Assembly (NCBI GenBank): GCA_905215145.1
Contig: CAJMOW010000018.1
Span: forward strand, 1-14,428
DNA from: an uncultured bacterium
GTDB taxonomy: Bacteria > Bacillota_I > Bacilli_A > RF39 > UBA660
DNA length: 14,428 nucleotides
Reading direction: 5' to 3'
In this document: piece after piece, positions 7,185-13,864 of the stretch
Layout: every line of letters begins with the position of its first letter
How positions within the stretch are numbered: position 1 is the stretch's first letter
Translations under genes and position numbers: made by a program
Notes under the pieces: model-generated
Databases searched by the model: none
What the model was told of the DNA's origin: nothing
Seen by the model: only the letters and a program-made list of their open reading frames with translations

Positions 7185-8102
7185 ATGAATTATACCCAAT
7201 TAACAGAAAAAAAGAAAGTAGAAATAGATATTTTATTAAAACAAGGAATGTCTATGAGAAAGGTAGCTTCGATATTAGAAATAAGTCATTCAACTATATC
7301 AAGATACAAAGCAGGAATATATAAAAAAAGAAAGATAGACATAACAGAAAAACATAAAATATTTATCGAGTATCTATATACACATTATGATCGAAGAAAT
7401 AGTTCAATAGAAGTATGTATATTTATGTTTAAAAAAAGATACCGAGGCATTAAATGCCCATCGATTAAACAAGTTTATAATTGGATTAATGAAGGAAAAA
7501 TAAATATTAATAAAAATGATATGTGTTATAAAAGAAGAAAAAATAAAATAAAAGGCGGGATGATGACACATACCAAATGGAATTTAGATAATAAAACAGT
7601 ATTACCAATTAGTTTAAGACCAAAATATATAAATAAAAGAGATGAACCAGGACATTTAGAAATAGATTCAATATTAGGAAAAAAGAACGAACAAGACTCA
7701 TTAATATCAATTGTAGATAGGTGTACAAGAAGGCTATGGTTAATAAAATCAAATTATAAAAATGAATACTATACGGCAAATCTTATATATAACTATATAA
7801 TAAAAAATGATATAGATGTAAAATCAATAACAGTAGATAACGGATTAGAATTTCAAGCATTAGGTATAACAGCCAAGAAATTAGGAGTTAAGCTTTATAA
7901 ATGTGATCCATATTGTTCATTTCAAAGAGGAACTAATGAAAGAACAAATGCATTAGTGAGAAGATATATACCTAAAGGAGAATCGATGAAGTTAAAACCA
8001 CAAATATATTTAGATGATATTTGTTTTAATATAAATAGTATGCCTAGGAAAATATTTGACTATAAATGTGTTTATGATGTAGAATTAAATTATTACAAAT
8101 AA
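7185..8102 (+). CDS. IS30-family transposase
   Basis: This DDE transposase catalyses IS movement by binding the terminal repeats and cutting and joining DNA. The 305 residues contain an N-terminal helix-turn-helix (GMSMRKVASILEISHSTISRYK, 21-42) for end recognition. The catalytic core has D161 (GHLEIDSI), D218 (SITVDNGLEF) and E252, inside the IS30 hallmark SFQRGTNERTNALVRRYIPKG (245-265). The C-terminal INSMPRKIFDYK motif matches the usual N-x-R-P-R-K. All three acidic residues and the frame are intact, so it is likely functional. The ATG follows AGGAGG with 8-nt spacing. Confidence 0.97.
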   Translation: MNYTQLTEKKKVEIDILLKQGMSMRKVASILEISHSTISRYKAGIYKKRKIDITEKHKIFIEYLYTHYDRRNSSIEVCIFMFKKRYRGIKCPSIKQVYNWINEGKININKNDMCYKRRKNKIKGGMMTHTKWNLDNKTVLPISLRPKYINKRDEPGHLEIDSILGKKNEQDSLISIVDRCTRRLWLIKSNYKNEYYTANLIYNYIIKNDIDVKSITVDNGLEFQALGITAKKLGVKLYKCDPYCSFQRGTNERTNALVRRYIPKGESMKLKPQIYLDDICFNINSMPRKIFDYKCVYDVELNYYK

Positions 8103-8114
8103 TGGTGCGGTTGA
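8103..8114 (-). repeat. IS30-like right terminal inverted repeat
   Basis: The reverse complement TCAACCGCACCA matches the left end at 11 of 12 positions. It starts at the base after the transposase stop codon. Confidence 0.85.
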
Positions 8115-8118
8115 AATT
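8115..8118. repeat. Probable target-site duplication AATT, right copy
   Basis: It matches the AATT at 7112-7115 on the other side of the IS element. Confidence 0.5.
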
Positions 8119-8120
8119 AC

Positions 8121-8151
8121 AAAAAAGAAAAAGTTGAGAAGTTCAACTTTT
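8121..8151 (-). terminator. Intrinsic terminator-like hairpin right of the IS element
   Basis: AAAAGTTGA (8129-8137) and TCAACTTTT (8143-8151) form a 9-bp perfect stem with a 5-nt loop. On the minus strand it is followed by a T-rich tail (8130-8121, interrupted by one C), which makes it a leftward terminator. On the plus strand there is only a short T4. No minus-strand gene now lies immediately to the right, so it may be a relic or an insulator. Confidence 0.5.
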
Positions 8152-8157
8152 ACGTTA

Positions 8158-8185
8158 TTGAAAAGTAATTATATATTACTATAAA
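8158..8185 (+). promoter_or_regulatory. Promoter of the rhodanese-thioredoxin operon
   Basis: TTGAAA (8158-8163) and TATAAA (8180-8185) are separated by 16 nt, upstream of the ATG at 8227. Both hexamers match sigma-70/sigma-A consensus at 5 of 6 or 4-5 of 6 positions. This is the best promoter-like pair in the gap after the IS. Confidence 0.5.
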
Positions 8186-8226
8186 ATTATTATTGAAAGG
8201 ACGAAAGAAAGGAATGCTAGTTAATT

Positions 8227-8898
8227 ATGAAAAATAAAAAAATAGAAATCACCATAACAGTAATAATACTTGTAGTATTATCATCAGGTTTAATATTTTT
8301 AAACCGTGGTAATAACCTTCCAAAACCAGAAGTAACAAGTGGAATTAGAGGTCAATTCGGAATAGATAAAAATATAAATGAAGAGACAATAGATAATTAT
8401 TTAGATAGAACTGATTCAGTATATAGAGATATGAGAATGCTAAAAGATCCAGGCAATTATGAGGCAATAGGAGGCGATTCATATTTATCTGGTTTTGTAA
8501 GAGGATTTGAAGTGGTTCCATATCCATACTTAGTTAATGTAACAGGTCTTCCAGAAGAAGTAGGAAGTAGCTATACTGGTAAAACATTATTCACACAAGT
8601 TTCAGATGGTACTTATAAAGCAAACTATGAAGAATCTTTAGATATATTAGAATATCTATTTCCAAAAGATAAAAACATATTTCTAATGTGCGGTGGAGGA
8701 GGTTATGCAGGAATGACCAAAAATTTACTTGTTTCATTAGGATGGGATAAAGATAAAATTTATAACGTAGGTGGCTATTGGTATTATAAAGGAAAAAATA
8801 ATGTTGAAGTTAAAAATATTAAAGATGGAAAAACAACATATGACTTTTGGAAAGTTTCATATCATGATATAAACTTTGAGGAATTAAATGAAAAATAA
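8227..8898 (+). CDS. Membrane-anchored extracytoplasmic rhodanese-like protein
   Basis: The 223 residues begin MKNKK and a single hydrophobic anchor (about 7-25) without a lipobox cysteine, so the rest should lie outside the membrane. The body resembles a rhodanese domain. An acidic/aromatic region containing YRDMRMLKDPGNYEAIGGDSY and FEVVPYPYLVNV leads to the active-site loop IFLMCGGGGYAGMTK (151-165), with C155 the candidate persulfide-carrying cysteine, followed by SLGWDKDKIYNVGGYWYY. Rhodaneses transfer sulfane sulfur or bind redox partners; the substrate here is unknown. The ribosome binding site is imperfect, with GGA 13 nt upstream of the ATG; an ATT at 8224 is a less likely alternative. 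It overlaps the next gene by 11 nt, which argues for a joint function with the thioredoxin-like protein. Confidence 0.85.
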   Translation: MKNKKIEITITVIILVVLSSGLIFLNRGNNLPKPEVTSGIRGQFGIDKNINEETIDNYLDRTDSVYRDMRMLKDPGNYEAIGGDSYLSGFVRGFEVVPYPYLVNVTGLPEEVGSSYTGKTLFTQVSDGTYKANYEESLDILEYLFPKDKNIFLMCGGGGYAGMTKNLLVSLGWDKDKIYNVGGYWYYKGKNNVEVKNIKDGKTTYDFWKVSYHDINFEELNEK

Positions 8899-9775
8899 AA
8901 TACTTATATTTTCAATAATACTATGTATAGTTATATTTGTATTATTAACTTTCTTATTAATAAAAAAAGAAAATAAAAATGAAATATTTTCTTTAGATGA
9001 AAGGTATTATGGAACAAATACATTAAATGAAATTGAAACAAAAGATTTAAACGAATTAATAGATGAAAAAAAATCATTTGCGTTATTTATATATCAACCA
9101 TTATGTGATACTTCATCTAAATTTGAAAGTATTTTAAAAAAATTTCAAGAAACAACACCTATAAGCTTTTATAAAATAAAATTTACATCAATAAAAAATA
9201 CAAACCTTGAAAAATATATAAAATATTATCCTTCATTTGTAATTTTTAAAGATGGTAAAATAATTGATTACTTAGAAGCAGATAACGATGAAGATATTGA
9301 TATTTACAATTCAGAAGAGGCTTTTAAAACGTGGTTATCTACTTATATAAAATTGCCAAGTAAAAAAGAAGAAAATAATGTGACAAATGATACTACATTA
9401 GACACCTCATATGATATAAATTTAGATAATGTAGTACGTGAAAAAAACAAAGTTAATATTTACTTATTCTGGGGTGATGGTTGTCCACATTGTAAAAAAG
9501 AAAAAGAATTTTTTGAATCAATAAAAACTAAATATGGTAAATATTATAATTTATATACATTTGAAGTTTGGTATAATGAAGAGAATTTGAACATATTAAA
9601 TGCATTTGCAAGTAGTATGGGAGAAAAAGTTACTGGAGTTCCATATACAATTATAGGATCAAAAACATTTAAGGGTTTTAATGATACTGATGATTATAAA
9701 CAAAGTATAATAAAAACAATAGAAGAAGAAAAAGATAAAAATTATGATGTGTACTTTGATAAAATAAAAAAATAA
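8888..9775 (+). CDS. Membrane-anchored protein with two thioredoxin-like domains
   Basis: The 295 residues start with a hydrophobic anchor (about 4-25) and then show two thioredoxin-fold regions outside the membrane. The first (about 50-155) has FALFIYQPLCDTSSKFE, where the usual CxxC is reduced to C73-D-T-S76, plus a typical YPSFVIFKDGKII beta segment with cis-Pro P115. The second (about 185-290) has FWGDGCPHCKKEK with an intact C199-P-H-C202 and a cis-Pro loop GVPYTIIG (P252). A CPHC motif is DsbA-like and suggests thiol oxidation or disulfide exchange. The start codon lies inside the end of the rhodanese gene, with GAGGA 5 nt upstream, so translation is coupled. The pair probably handles extracytoplasmic thiol or sulfane-sulfur chemistry. 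Confidence 0.88.
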   Translation: MKNKILIFSIILCIVIFVLLTFLLIKKENKNEIFSLDERYYGTNTLNEIETKDLNELIDEKKSFALFIYQPLCDTSSKFESILKKFQETTPISFYKIKFTSIKNTNLEKYIKYYPSFVIFKDGKIIDYLEADNDEDIDIYNSEEAFKTWLSTYIKLPSKKEENNVTNDTTLDTSYDINLDNVVREKNKVNIYLFWGDGCPHCKKEKEFFESIKTKYGKYYNLYTFEVWYNEENLNILNAFASSMGEKVTGVPYTIIGSKTFKGFNDTDDYKQSIIKTIEEEKDKNYDVYFDKIKK

Positions 9776-9776
9776 A

Positions 9777-9815
9777 AAGCTTTACTCTGTTACTAAAGGA
9801 GTAAAGTTTTTTATT
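9777..9815. terminator. Bidirectional terminator between the thioredoxin gene and the regulator
   Basis: CTTTACTC pairs with GAGTAAAG (8 bp, extended by a G-U and several A-U pairs) around a loop of about 11 nt. T-runs follow on the plus strand, and A-runs precede it that give T's on the minus strand. It overlaps the stop codon of the convergent regulator gene. Confidence 0.8.
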
Positions 9816-11488
9816 GCATCGACTAATTTAGGATGTTTAATAACAAAATGAATATTAGGATTTTCAGTTTTAGAAATTATAACATAATTGTTTTCTAGTA
9901 TTATTAATGAAATATTAGAAAAAGTTTTATTTTTTTGAATATTTAGTTTATAATTTTTATTTTTTTTACAATAATCTTTAGTACTTTTTATATGTTCTAA
10001 ATATTCAGAATAATTATATTTTATTTTTTTATTATAAAAAATATTTTCAAGTGACAAATAAATATTTGAATTACTAAATTCTTCTTTTGTTTTTACAAAT
10101 ATATTATCAGTAATTATATTACTTTTTAAAATTAAATTGATATTTATTTCTTCATCTTTTTTATATTTTAAAATAACATTTATATCTTCCTTAGGAATTT
10201 TATTATCATTTAATATTTTTTTTAATAATTTATCGTCAATAGTAAATAAAGGTAAAGAATGTAAAAATCTTCTCCTTTCTCCATTTAATTTTGCATCATT
10301 TAATAAAAATGCTTTAAATGTATTTTTATCAAATTCGTTATATATTTCCATAAGAGGAGATGCTTTTTTCAATAACAAATTTGCTTTTTCTTTATAATAG
10401 TTTACTTCTTCTTTCTTATTAGTTAAATAATATTTACCTTTATTGTGAAATCCATTTATACATTCACCATAAAGTGCAACTGTACCAGAAGTATAATTTA
10501 GATGATTATATATATTATTTTTGCTATCTTTTAAATAGAATGGTGATATTTGACCAGTCATATAAATTGGAATCCAACTTTCAAGTCCTAGCATCATTTC
10601 TTTAAATGGTCTATCTAAATTATGAATTATATTTAAATGTAATCCTTTTTTTAAACTCATAGCAATTGCAAACATCCATTTTTTACCAAAATTTATATCC
10701 TTAGCCATATCTTCCATAGGCATGTCACTACACATAAAGATATCTTCCTTAGATTTAGATAAAACAGTAGCTTTAAAGAAATCTAATTCTCCATTTTTCA
10801 TTTCTTCAATACCATAATAATTTCTTGTTTTTGATCTATAAAAAGGTATATTTGGAACTTTTAATTTGTCAAATTTTATAGCTTTAATATAATCATTTAA
10901 ATCGAAACTATCAAGTTTATTCAAAAAATCATTTATTTGAGTGTTGCTTTTTGATTGTTTTGTAAGCCAATTATATAATGAATTACATATTTTTTTTAAA
11001 TCTGTTGCATCACATTCAAGTATTATTGATAATTTTTGAATGCTATCTTTGTTGTTATATTTTTCAAATATATAGTTACAAATTCTTTTACTGAAATCTT
11101 CTGAATCCGATGGTTTTGTTTTTCCATATCTAATTCTTGAAATATGTGAAGAATCAAATGCAATATATTTTGACATTTCGTTTATATTGATATTCATTGT
11201 AGATATTAAATTATTAAAATTTTCGTAATTAAAATAATTATATTCATTAATAGAATTTATAAGTTTCTCTTTAATTTCTTTTTTATTAAGTTTAATATTT
11301 TTTTTTAACGAAATATTGTATAGAGCATTTATTAGATTATTTATTTGTATACTGTTTTCTTTAGGAATTCTTTGACCACTACGATATCTACTTATAACAG
11401 CTTCTGATATATTTGATTCAATAGATAATTCTTTTGAAGTACAGTTTAATTCTCTTAAGTAATTATTAAGTAAATCTTTAAAAAACAT
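9782..11488 (-). CDS. Large transcriptional regulator with two N-terminal helix-turn-helix segments
   Basis: The start is the ATG at 11488, with GAGGTG 6 nt upstream; an in-frame GTG at 11497 overlaps that ribosome binding site. This gives 568 residues. Two XRE/lambda-repressor-type HTH segments are visible: SKELSIESNISEAVISRYRSG (about 18-38) and NINEMSKYIAFDSSHISRIRYG (about 101-122). Both end in the same ISR-x-R-x-G-x-x-x-P pattern, as if duplicated. The remaining 400 or so residues have no motif I can name. The best-defined stretch contains MCSDMPMEDMAKDINFGKKW, LHLNIIHNLDRPFKEMM and SWIPIYMTGQISPFYL (about 250-320), which looks like a conserved sensor or ligand domain. Regulators of this layout occur in gut Firmicutes, to my memory. 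It is divergent from the exported-protein operon and shares a dyad-rich promoter region with it. No membrane segment is seen. Confidence 0.85.
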   Translation of the reverse strand: MFFKDLLNNYLRELNCTSKELSIESNISEAVISRYRSGQRIPKENSIQINNLINALYNISLKKNIKLNKKEIKEKLINSINEYNYFNYENFNNLISTMNININEMSKYIAFDSSHISRIRYGKTKPSDSEDFSKRICNYIFEKYNNKDSIQKLSIILECDATDLKKICNSLYNWLTKQSKSNTQINDFLNKLDSFDLNDYIKAIKFDKLKVPNIPFYRSKTRNYYGIEEMKNGELDFFKATVLSKSKEDIFMCSDMPMEDMAKDINFGKKWMFAIAMSLKKGLHLNIIHNLDRPFKEMMLGLESWIPIYMTGQISPFYLKDSKNNIYNHLNYTSGTVALYGECINGFHNKGKYYLTNKKEEVNYYKEKANLLLKKASPLMEIYNEFDKNTFKAFLLNDAKLNGERRRFLHSLPLFTIDDKLLKKILNDNKIPKEDINVILKYKKDEEININLILKSNIITDNIFVKTKEEFSNSNIYLSLENIFYNKKIKYNYSEYLEHIKSTKDYCKKNKNYKLNIQKNKTFSNISLIILENNYVIISKTENPNIHFVIKHPKLVDAIKNFTPLVTE

Positions 11489-11506
11489 TTTTGACACCTC
11501 ATATAT

Positions 11507-11533
11507 ATTATACTATATATTTAAAAATAACAA
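11507..11533 (-). promoter_or_regulatory. Promoter of the tandem-HTH regulator gene
   Basis: A perfect minus-strand TATAAT (11512-11507) lies 18 nt upstream of the start codon. A TTGTTA (11533-11528), 15 nt further up, is a short-spaced -35 candidate; TTTTGT at 17 nt is the alternative. The TTGTTA belongs to a GACAA-N5-TTGTTAT dyad. Confidence 0.5.
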
Positions 11534-11543
11534 AAAAGTTGTC
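11527..11543 (-). promoter_or_regulatory. Candidate operator, copy 1 (GACAA-N5-TTGTTAT, minus orientation)
   Basis: Reading the minus strand, GACAA is followed by 5 nt and TTGTTAT, with ACAA and TTGT forming a perfect dyad. It is an inverted copy of the site at 11565-11581 and covers the -35 region of the regulator gene, which suggests autoregulation. Confidence 0.5.
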
Positions 11544-11564
11544 TGCAAAAACATTGATTTAAGT

Positions 11565-11581
11565 GACAAGTGAGTTGTTAT
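11565..11581 (+). promoter_or_regulatory. Candidate operator, copy 2 (GACAA-N5-TTGTTAT, plus orientation)
   Basis: GACAA, 5 nt (GTGAG), then TTGTTAT. All 12 non-spacer bases equal those of copy 1 read on the other strand. The dyad centres are about 36 bp apart. The TTGTTA of this copy is the -35 hexamer of the divergent operon, so a bound protein would block or contact RNA polymerase there. Confidence 0.55.
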
Positions 11582-11603
11582 AAAAATATATTTTAATTAT
11601 AAT
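11575..11603 (+). promoter_or_regulatory. Promoter of the exported-protein operon
   Basis: TTGTTA (11575-11580), a 17-nt spacer and TATAAT (11598-11603) form a good sigma-A type promoter. It lies 24 nt before the ATG at 11628, which has AAGGAGGG as its ribosome binding site. Confidence 0.75.
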
Positions 11604-11627
11604 AATATAAATAAGGAGGGAGATATC

Positions 11628-12749
11628 ATGAAAAGTAAAACAAAAATAATAATCATTATAGTAATATTTGTAGTATTAATTATTTCTGCATTCATTACTA
11701 TTAAACTTACTAAGAAAGCTGGTGTAAGTATGGGAGGGTTAAATCCTTCTGATAAAACTGATAAAAAAGAAAAAGTGAAAATAGTTAAAAATGAAGTAAG
11801 TGAAATAACTTTAGAGGAATACACAAATAATACGTTTACTATGAAAAAACCTAAAGGATGGGTAGTTGAAACAGGTGGTAGTGGTATATATTACGCAATA
11901 AGAGTATATGATCCTAATGATGATAGAAATCAAATATTTTTAATGTTGAAGGTACAACCATTACTAAAAAATAATGCGTCGAAATCATCTTGGCAAAATT
12001 ATTATAGTATGAGTGGATATAATTCTCAATATAAATTATTTGCCGATGCAGTAGTTTTAGATAATCCAACGACAGAAGGTTTTTACCAAAAATTTAATGA
12101 AATTTTTACGTTTATTAAATCATTTGATCCAAGTTTTTCAACAATAAATTTTCCAACTATTAACAACTTTAACAAATTAGAAGAATTTGAATCGAGTGCG
12201 TCTATGAAAAGTGTTGCTTTGGACAGCAAAGTTTTAAGAGCTACATTTAATGATAAAAATAATAAAGAAGCAGAAGGTATGTTTTTAGCTTCCGTTGTTA
12301 ATTTTGGCAATAATTATATGGGTGGTGTAGATACAACTTATTATATGGTATATGACATAATGGCCATTACATCTGCAAAAGATAAATTTATAGATTATAA
12401 AGATATTTTATTGCAATCAATTAATTCAATAGACTTTAATAGTTCTTATGTTCAAAAAACTATAGATGATGGTAATGCCCAAACTAAACAAGCATTAGAA
12501 TTAAGCGCTAGTGTACAAAAAGCTTTTGATTCATATATGAATGCTTGGGAAAACAGAAGTAAAACTTATGATATAATGAGTCAAAAACAAAGTGATGCAA
12601 CTTTAGGTTATGAAAGAGTTTATGATACTGAAAATGGTGATATATATAAAGCTTACAATGGTTTTACCGATGATTATAAAGGCGAAAGATATAAATCAAT
12701 AACTGATAATATGTATACAGAAAAAACAAGTGGATATATTGAAAAATAG
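11628..12749 (+). CDS. Membrane-anchored exported protein of unknown function, 373 residues
   Basis: An N-terminal anchor (about 6-27, MKSKTK then a run of I/V/F) is followed by a Lys/Asp-rich linker (PSDKTDKKEKVK), so the bulk is predicted to be outside the membrane. Residues about 60-170 (TNNTFTMKKPKGWVVETGG, then VYDPNDDRNQIFLMLKVQP) recall the PsbP/DcrB-type 'pattern + KGW' lipoprotein fold; that is a weak resemblance only. The C-terminal 75 residues contain AWENRSKTYDIMSQKQSDAT, LGYERVYDTENGDIYKAYNG and YTEKTSGYIEK (about 306-373). This compact, probably conserved module has turns typical of a small beta domain. There is no extracytoplasmic cysteine. It is the first gene of the operon opposite the tandem-HTH regulator, 7 nt before the next gene. 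Confidence 0.8.
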   Translation: MKSKTKIIIIIVIFVVLIISAFITIKLTKKAGVSMGGLNPSDKTDKKEKVKIVKNEVSEITLEEYTNNTFTMKKPKGWVVETGGSGIYYAIRVYDPNDDRNQIFLMLKVQPLLKNNASKSSWQNYYSMSGYNSQYKLFADAVVLDNPTTEGFYQKFNEIFTFIKSFDPSFSTINFPTINNFNKLEEFESSASMKSVALDSKVLRATFNDKNNKEAEGMFLASVVNFGNNYMGGVDTTYYMVYDIMAITSAKDKFIDYKDILLQSINSIDFNSSYVQKTIDDGNAQTKQALELSASVQKAFDSYMNAWENRSKTYDIMSQKQSDATLGYERVYDTENGDIYKAYNGFTDDYKGERYKSITDNMYTEKTSGYIEK

Positions 12750-12756
12750 GTGAAAT

Positions 12757-13722
12757 ATGAAAAATAAAAAAATTATTTTAATTTGTATTATCATATTTAT
12801 ATTATTAGTTGGTATTTTATGCTTTGTGTTATTTAATAAAAATAATACAAAAACAACAGAAACACCTGAATTAACTGATAAAACAGATACAGAACCAGTC
12901 AACTTGCTTGAAGCTGTACTTAAGAAAAATGGTAAAACAAAGCAAGAGGCAAATTATTATACTTTTGCAGGTGGAGAAGTTTTAAATGAAGACTCTTATT
13001 TTATAAATTATGCATTTATATCTAATAACAAAGCTTACATTTACGATCCAGAAAAACTAAAAATAGATGAAGTTAGTTACAAAAAGGTGTATGATATTCC
13101 AGAAAATATTAAAGTAACAAATATAGGCATTCCATATGGCTCAGATATATACTTTTATGACGATACAGGTAAAAAATATGTAATTTATGATGATAATGTA
13201 GATAATAAAGTAAAAGAAGGATATGAAATGTTTGAAAATTCTATATATAAATTCAAAGATACAAATACTGATTTATATTCGGTGGCGCATAATCTTACTA
13301 GAAATTATGATATGCGATGCAATCTATTTTATGTAAAAGATAATATAATCTATAAAATAGTAGAAGAATATTATCATTTTACCGAGAAAAGAACAGTTCC
13401 TGCAACTACTTATAAAGTAAATGGCAATTATGAAGAAGAAAAAATATTACATATTTATAATGACAGAATAGTAAAAACAGATAAAGGGTTTTATGAATTA
13501 ATTGATTATTCAGATAATGGAAATGTATATACAACTATTATGAAAATAGATTTATTAACCAAGTTTTATGATGATGTTTTAACTTTTACTTATGATTATG
13601 TAGTTTTAAAGGATTATACATTGATTCCAATAAATGATGTAATGAAAAATAGAAGCAAGAAATATTTAAACGATTTTTATTTAGATAGATTAGATCAAAA
13701 ACCTGTTGAATTTGTAGAATAA
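12757..13722 (+). CDS. Membrane-anchored exported protein of unknown function, 321 residues
   Basis: The layout matches the gene before it: MKNKK, a hydrophobic anchor (about 6-26), then a Thr/Asp/Lys linker (NNTKTTETPELTDKTDTEP) and an extracytoplasmic body rich in Tyr, Asp and Lys. The body shows repeated short beta segments such as AYIYDPEKLKIDEV, SDIYFYDDTGKKYVIYDD and NSIYKFKDTNTDLYSV, which could be a beta-propeller-like or sheet-rich fold (inference). No enzyme motif is seen. Its ribosome binding site (AGGTGA) overlaps the stop of the upstream gene, so the two are translated from one message and may work together. It ends at a short GC-containing terminator. Confidence 0.78.
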   Translation: MKNKKIILICIIIFILLVGILCFVLFNKNNTKTTETPELTDKTDTEPVNLLEAVLKKNGKTKQEANYYTFAGGEVLNEDSYFINYAFISNNKAYIYDPEKLKIDEVSYKKVYDIPENIKVTNIGIPYGSDIYFYDDTGKKYVIYDDNVDNKVKEGYEMFENSIYKFKDTNTDLYSVAHNLTRNYDMRCNLFYVKDNIIYKIVEEYYHFTEKRTVPATTYKVNGNYEEEKILHIYNDRIVKTDKGFYELIDYSDNGNVYTTIMKIDLLTKFYDDVLTFTYDYVVLKDYTLIPINDVMKNRSKKYLNDFYLDRLDQKPVEFVE

Positions 13723-13740
13723 AGTGCTGTGCACTTTTTT
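13721..13740 (+). terminator. Intrinsic terminator of the exported-protein operon
   Basis: AAAGTGC and GCACTTT form a 7-bp perfect stem with a 3-nt loop (TGT), followed by T's. It begins within the stop codon of the 321-residue gene. Confidence 0.75.
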
Positions 13741-13831
13741 GCTGTGGAAAACCTTATAAATATAAAAATATTTTATTTTGAGATTAAATTTATTTTTATT
13801 TATAAAAAATCTATCTAATAATTTTTATTTG

Positions 13832-13840
13832 TGGTATAAT
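13832..13840 (+). promoter_or_regulatory. Extended -10 promoter of the 148-residue gene
   Basis: TGGTATAAT (TGn plus consensus TATAAT) is 24 nt before the ATG at 13865 and downstream of the preceding terminator, so this gene is its own unit. No clear -35 and no copy of the GACAA-N5-TTGTTAT dyad is seen here. Confidence 0.6.
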
Positions 13841-13864
13841 TAAATCCAAGGTAGGTAATGTTGT

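Larger units (their letters stand above)
7116..8114 (+). mobile_element. IS30-family insertion sequence, about 1 kb, apparently complete
   Basis: Left end TGAACCGCACCA (7116-7127) and the reverse complement of the right end, TCAACCGCACCA (8103-8114), match at 11 of 12 positions and enclose a single intact IS30-type transposase. The transposase stop (8100-8102) directly abuts the right repeat. AATT flanks both ends. The whole of about 999 bp is within the normal IS30-family size. An inward-facing terminator hairpin at the left end and an internal promoter precede the transposase. Nothing suggests inactivation. Confidence 0.9.

Noticed and set aside
7115..7324. 69-codon plus-strand open frame overlapping the IS left end and the start of the transposase
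   Set aside because: It spans the inverted repeat and terminator hairpin and is in a different frame from the clearly supported transposase, so it is not a programmed-frameshift partner. The transposase is complete in one frame.
8214..8237. Short reading frame M-L-V-N-Y-E-K overlapping the start of the rhodanese-like gene
   Set aside because: It is only seven codons long, and the GGA immediately before its ATG leaves no spacing for a ribosome binding site. No attenuator-like codon run is seen.
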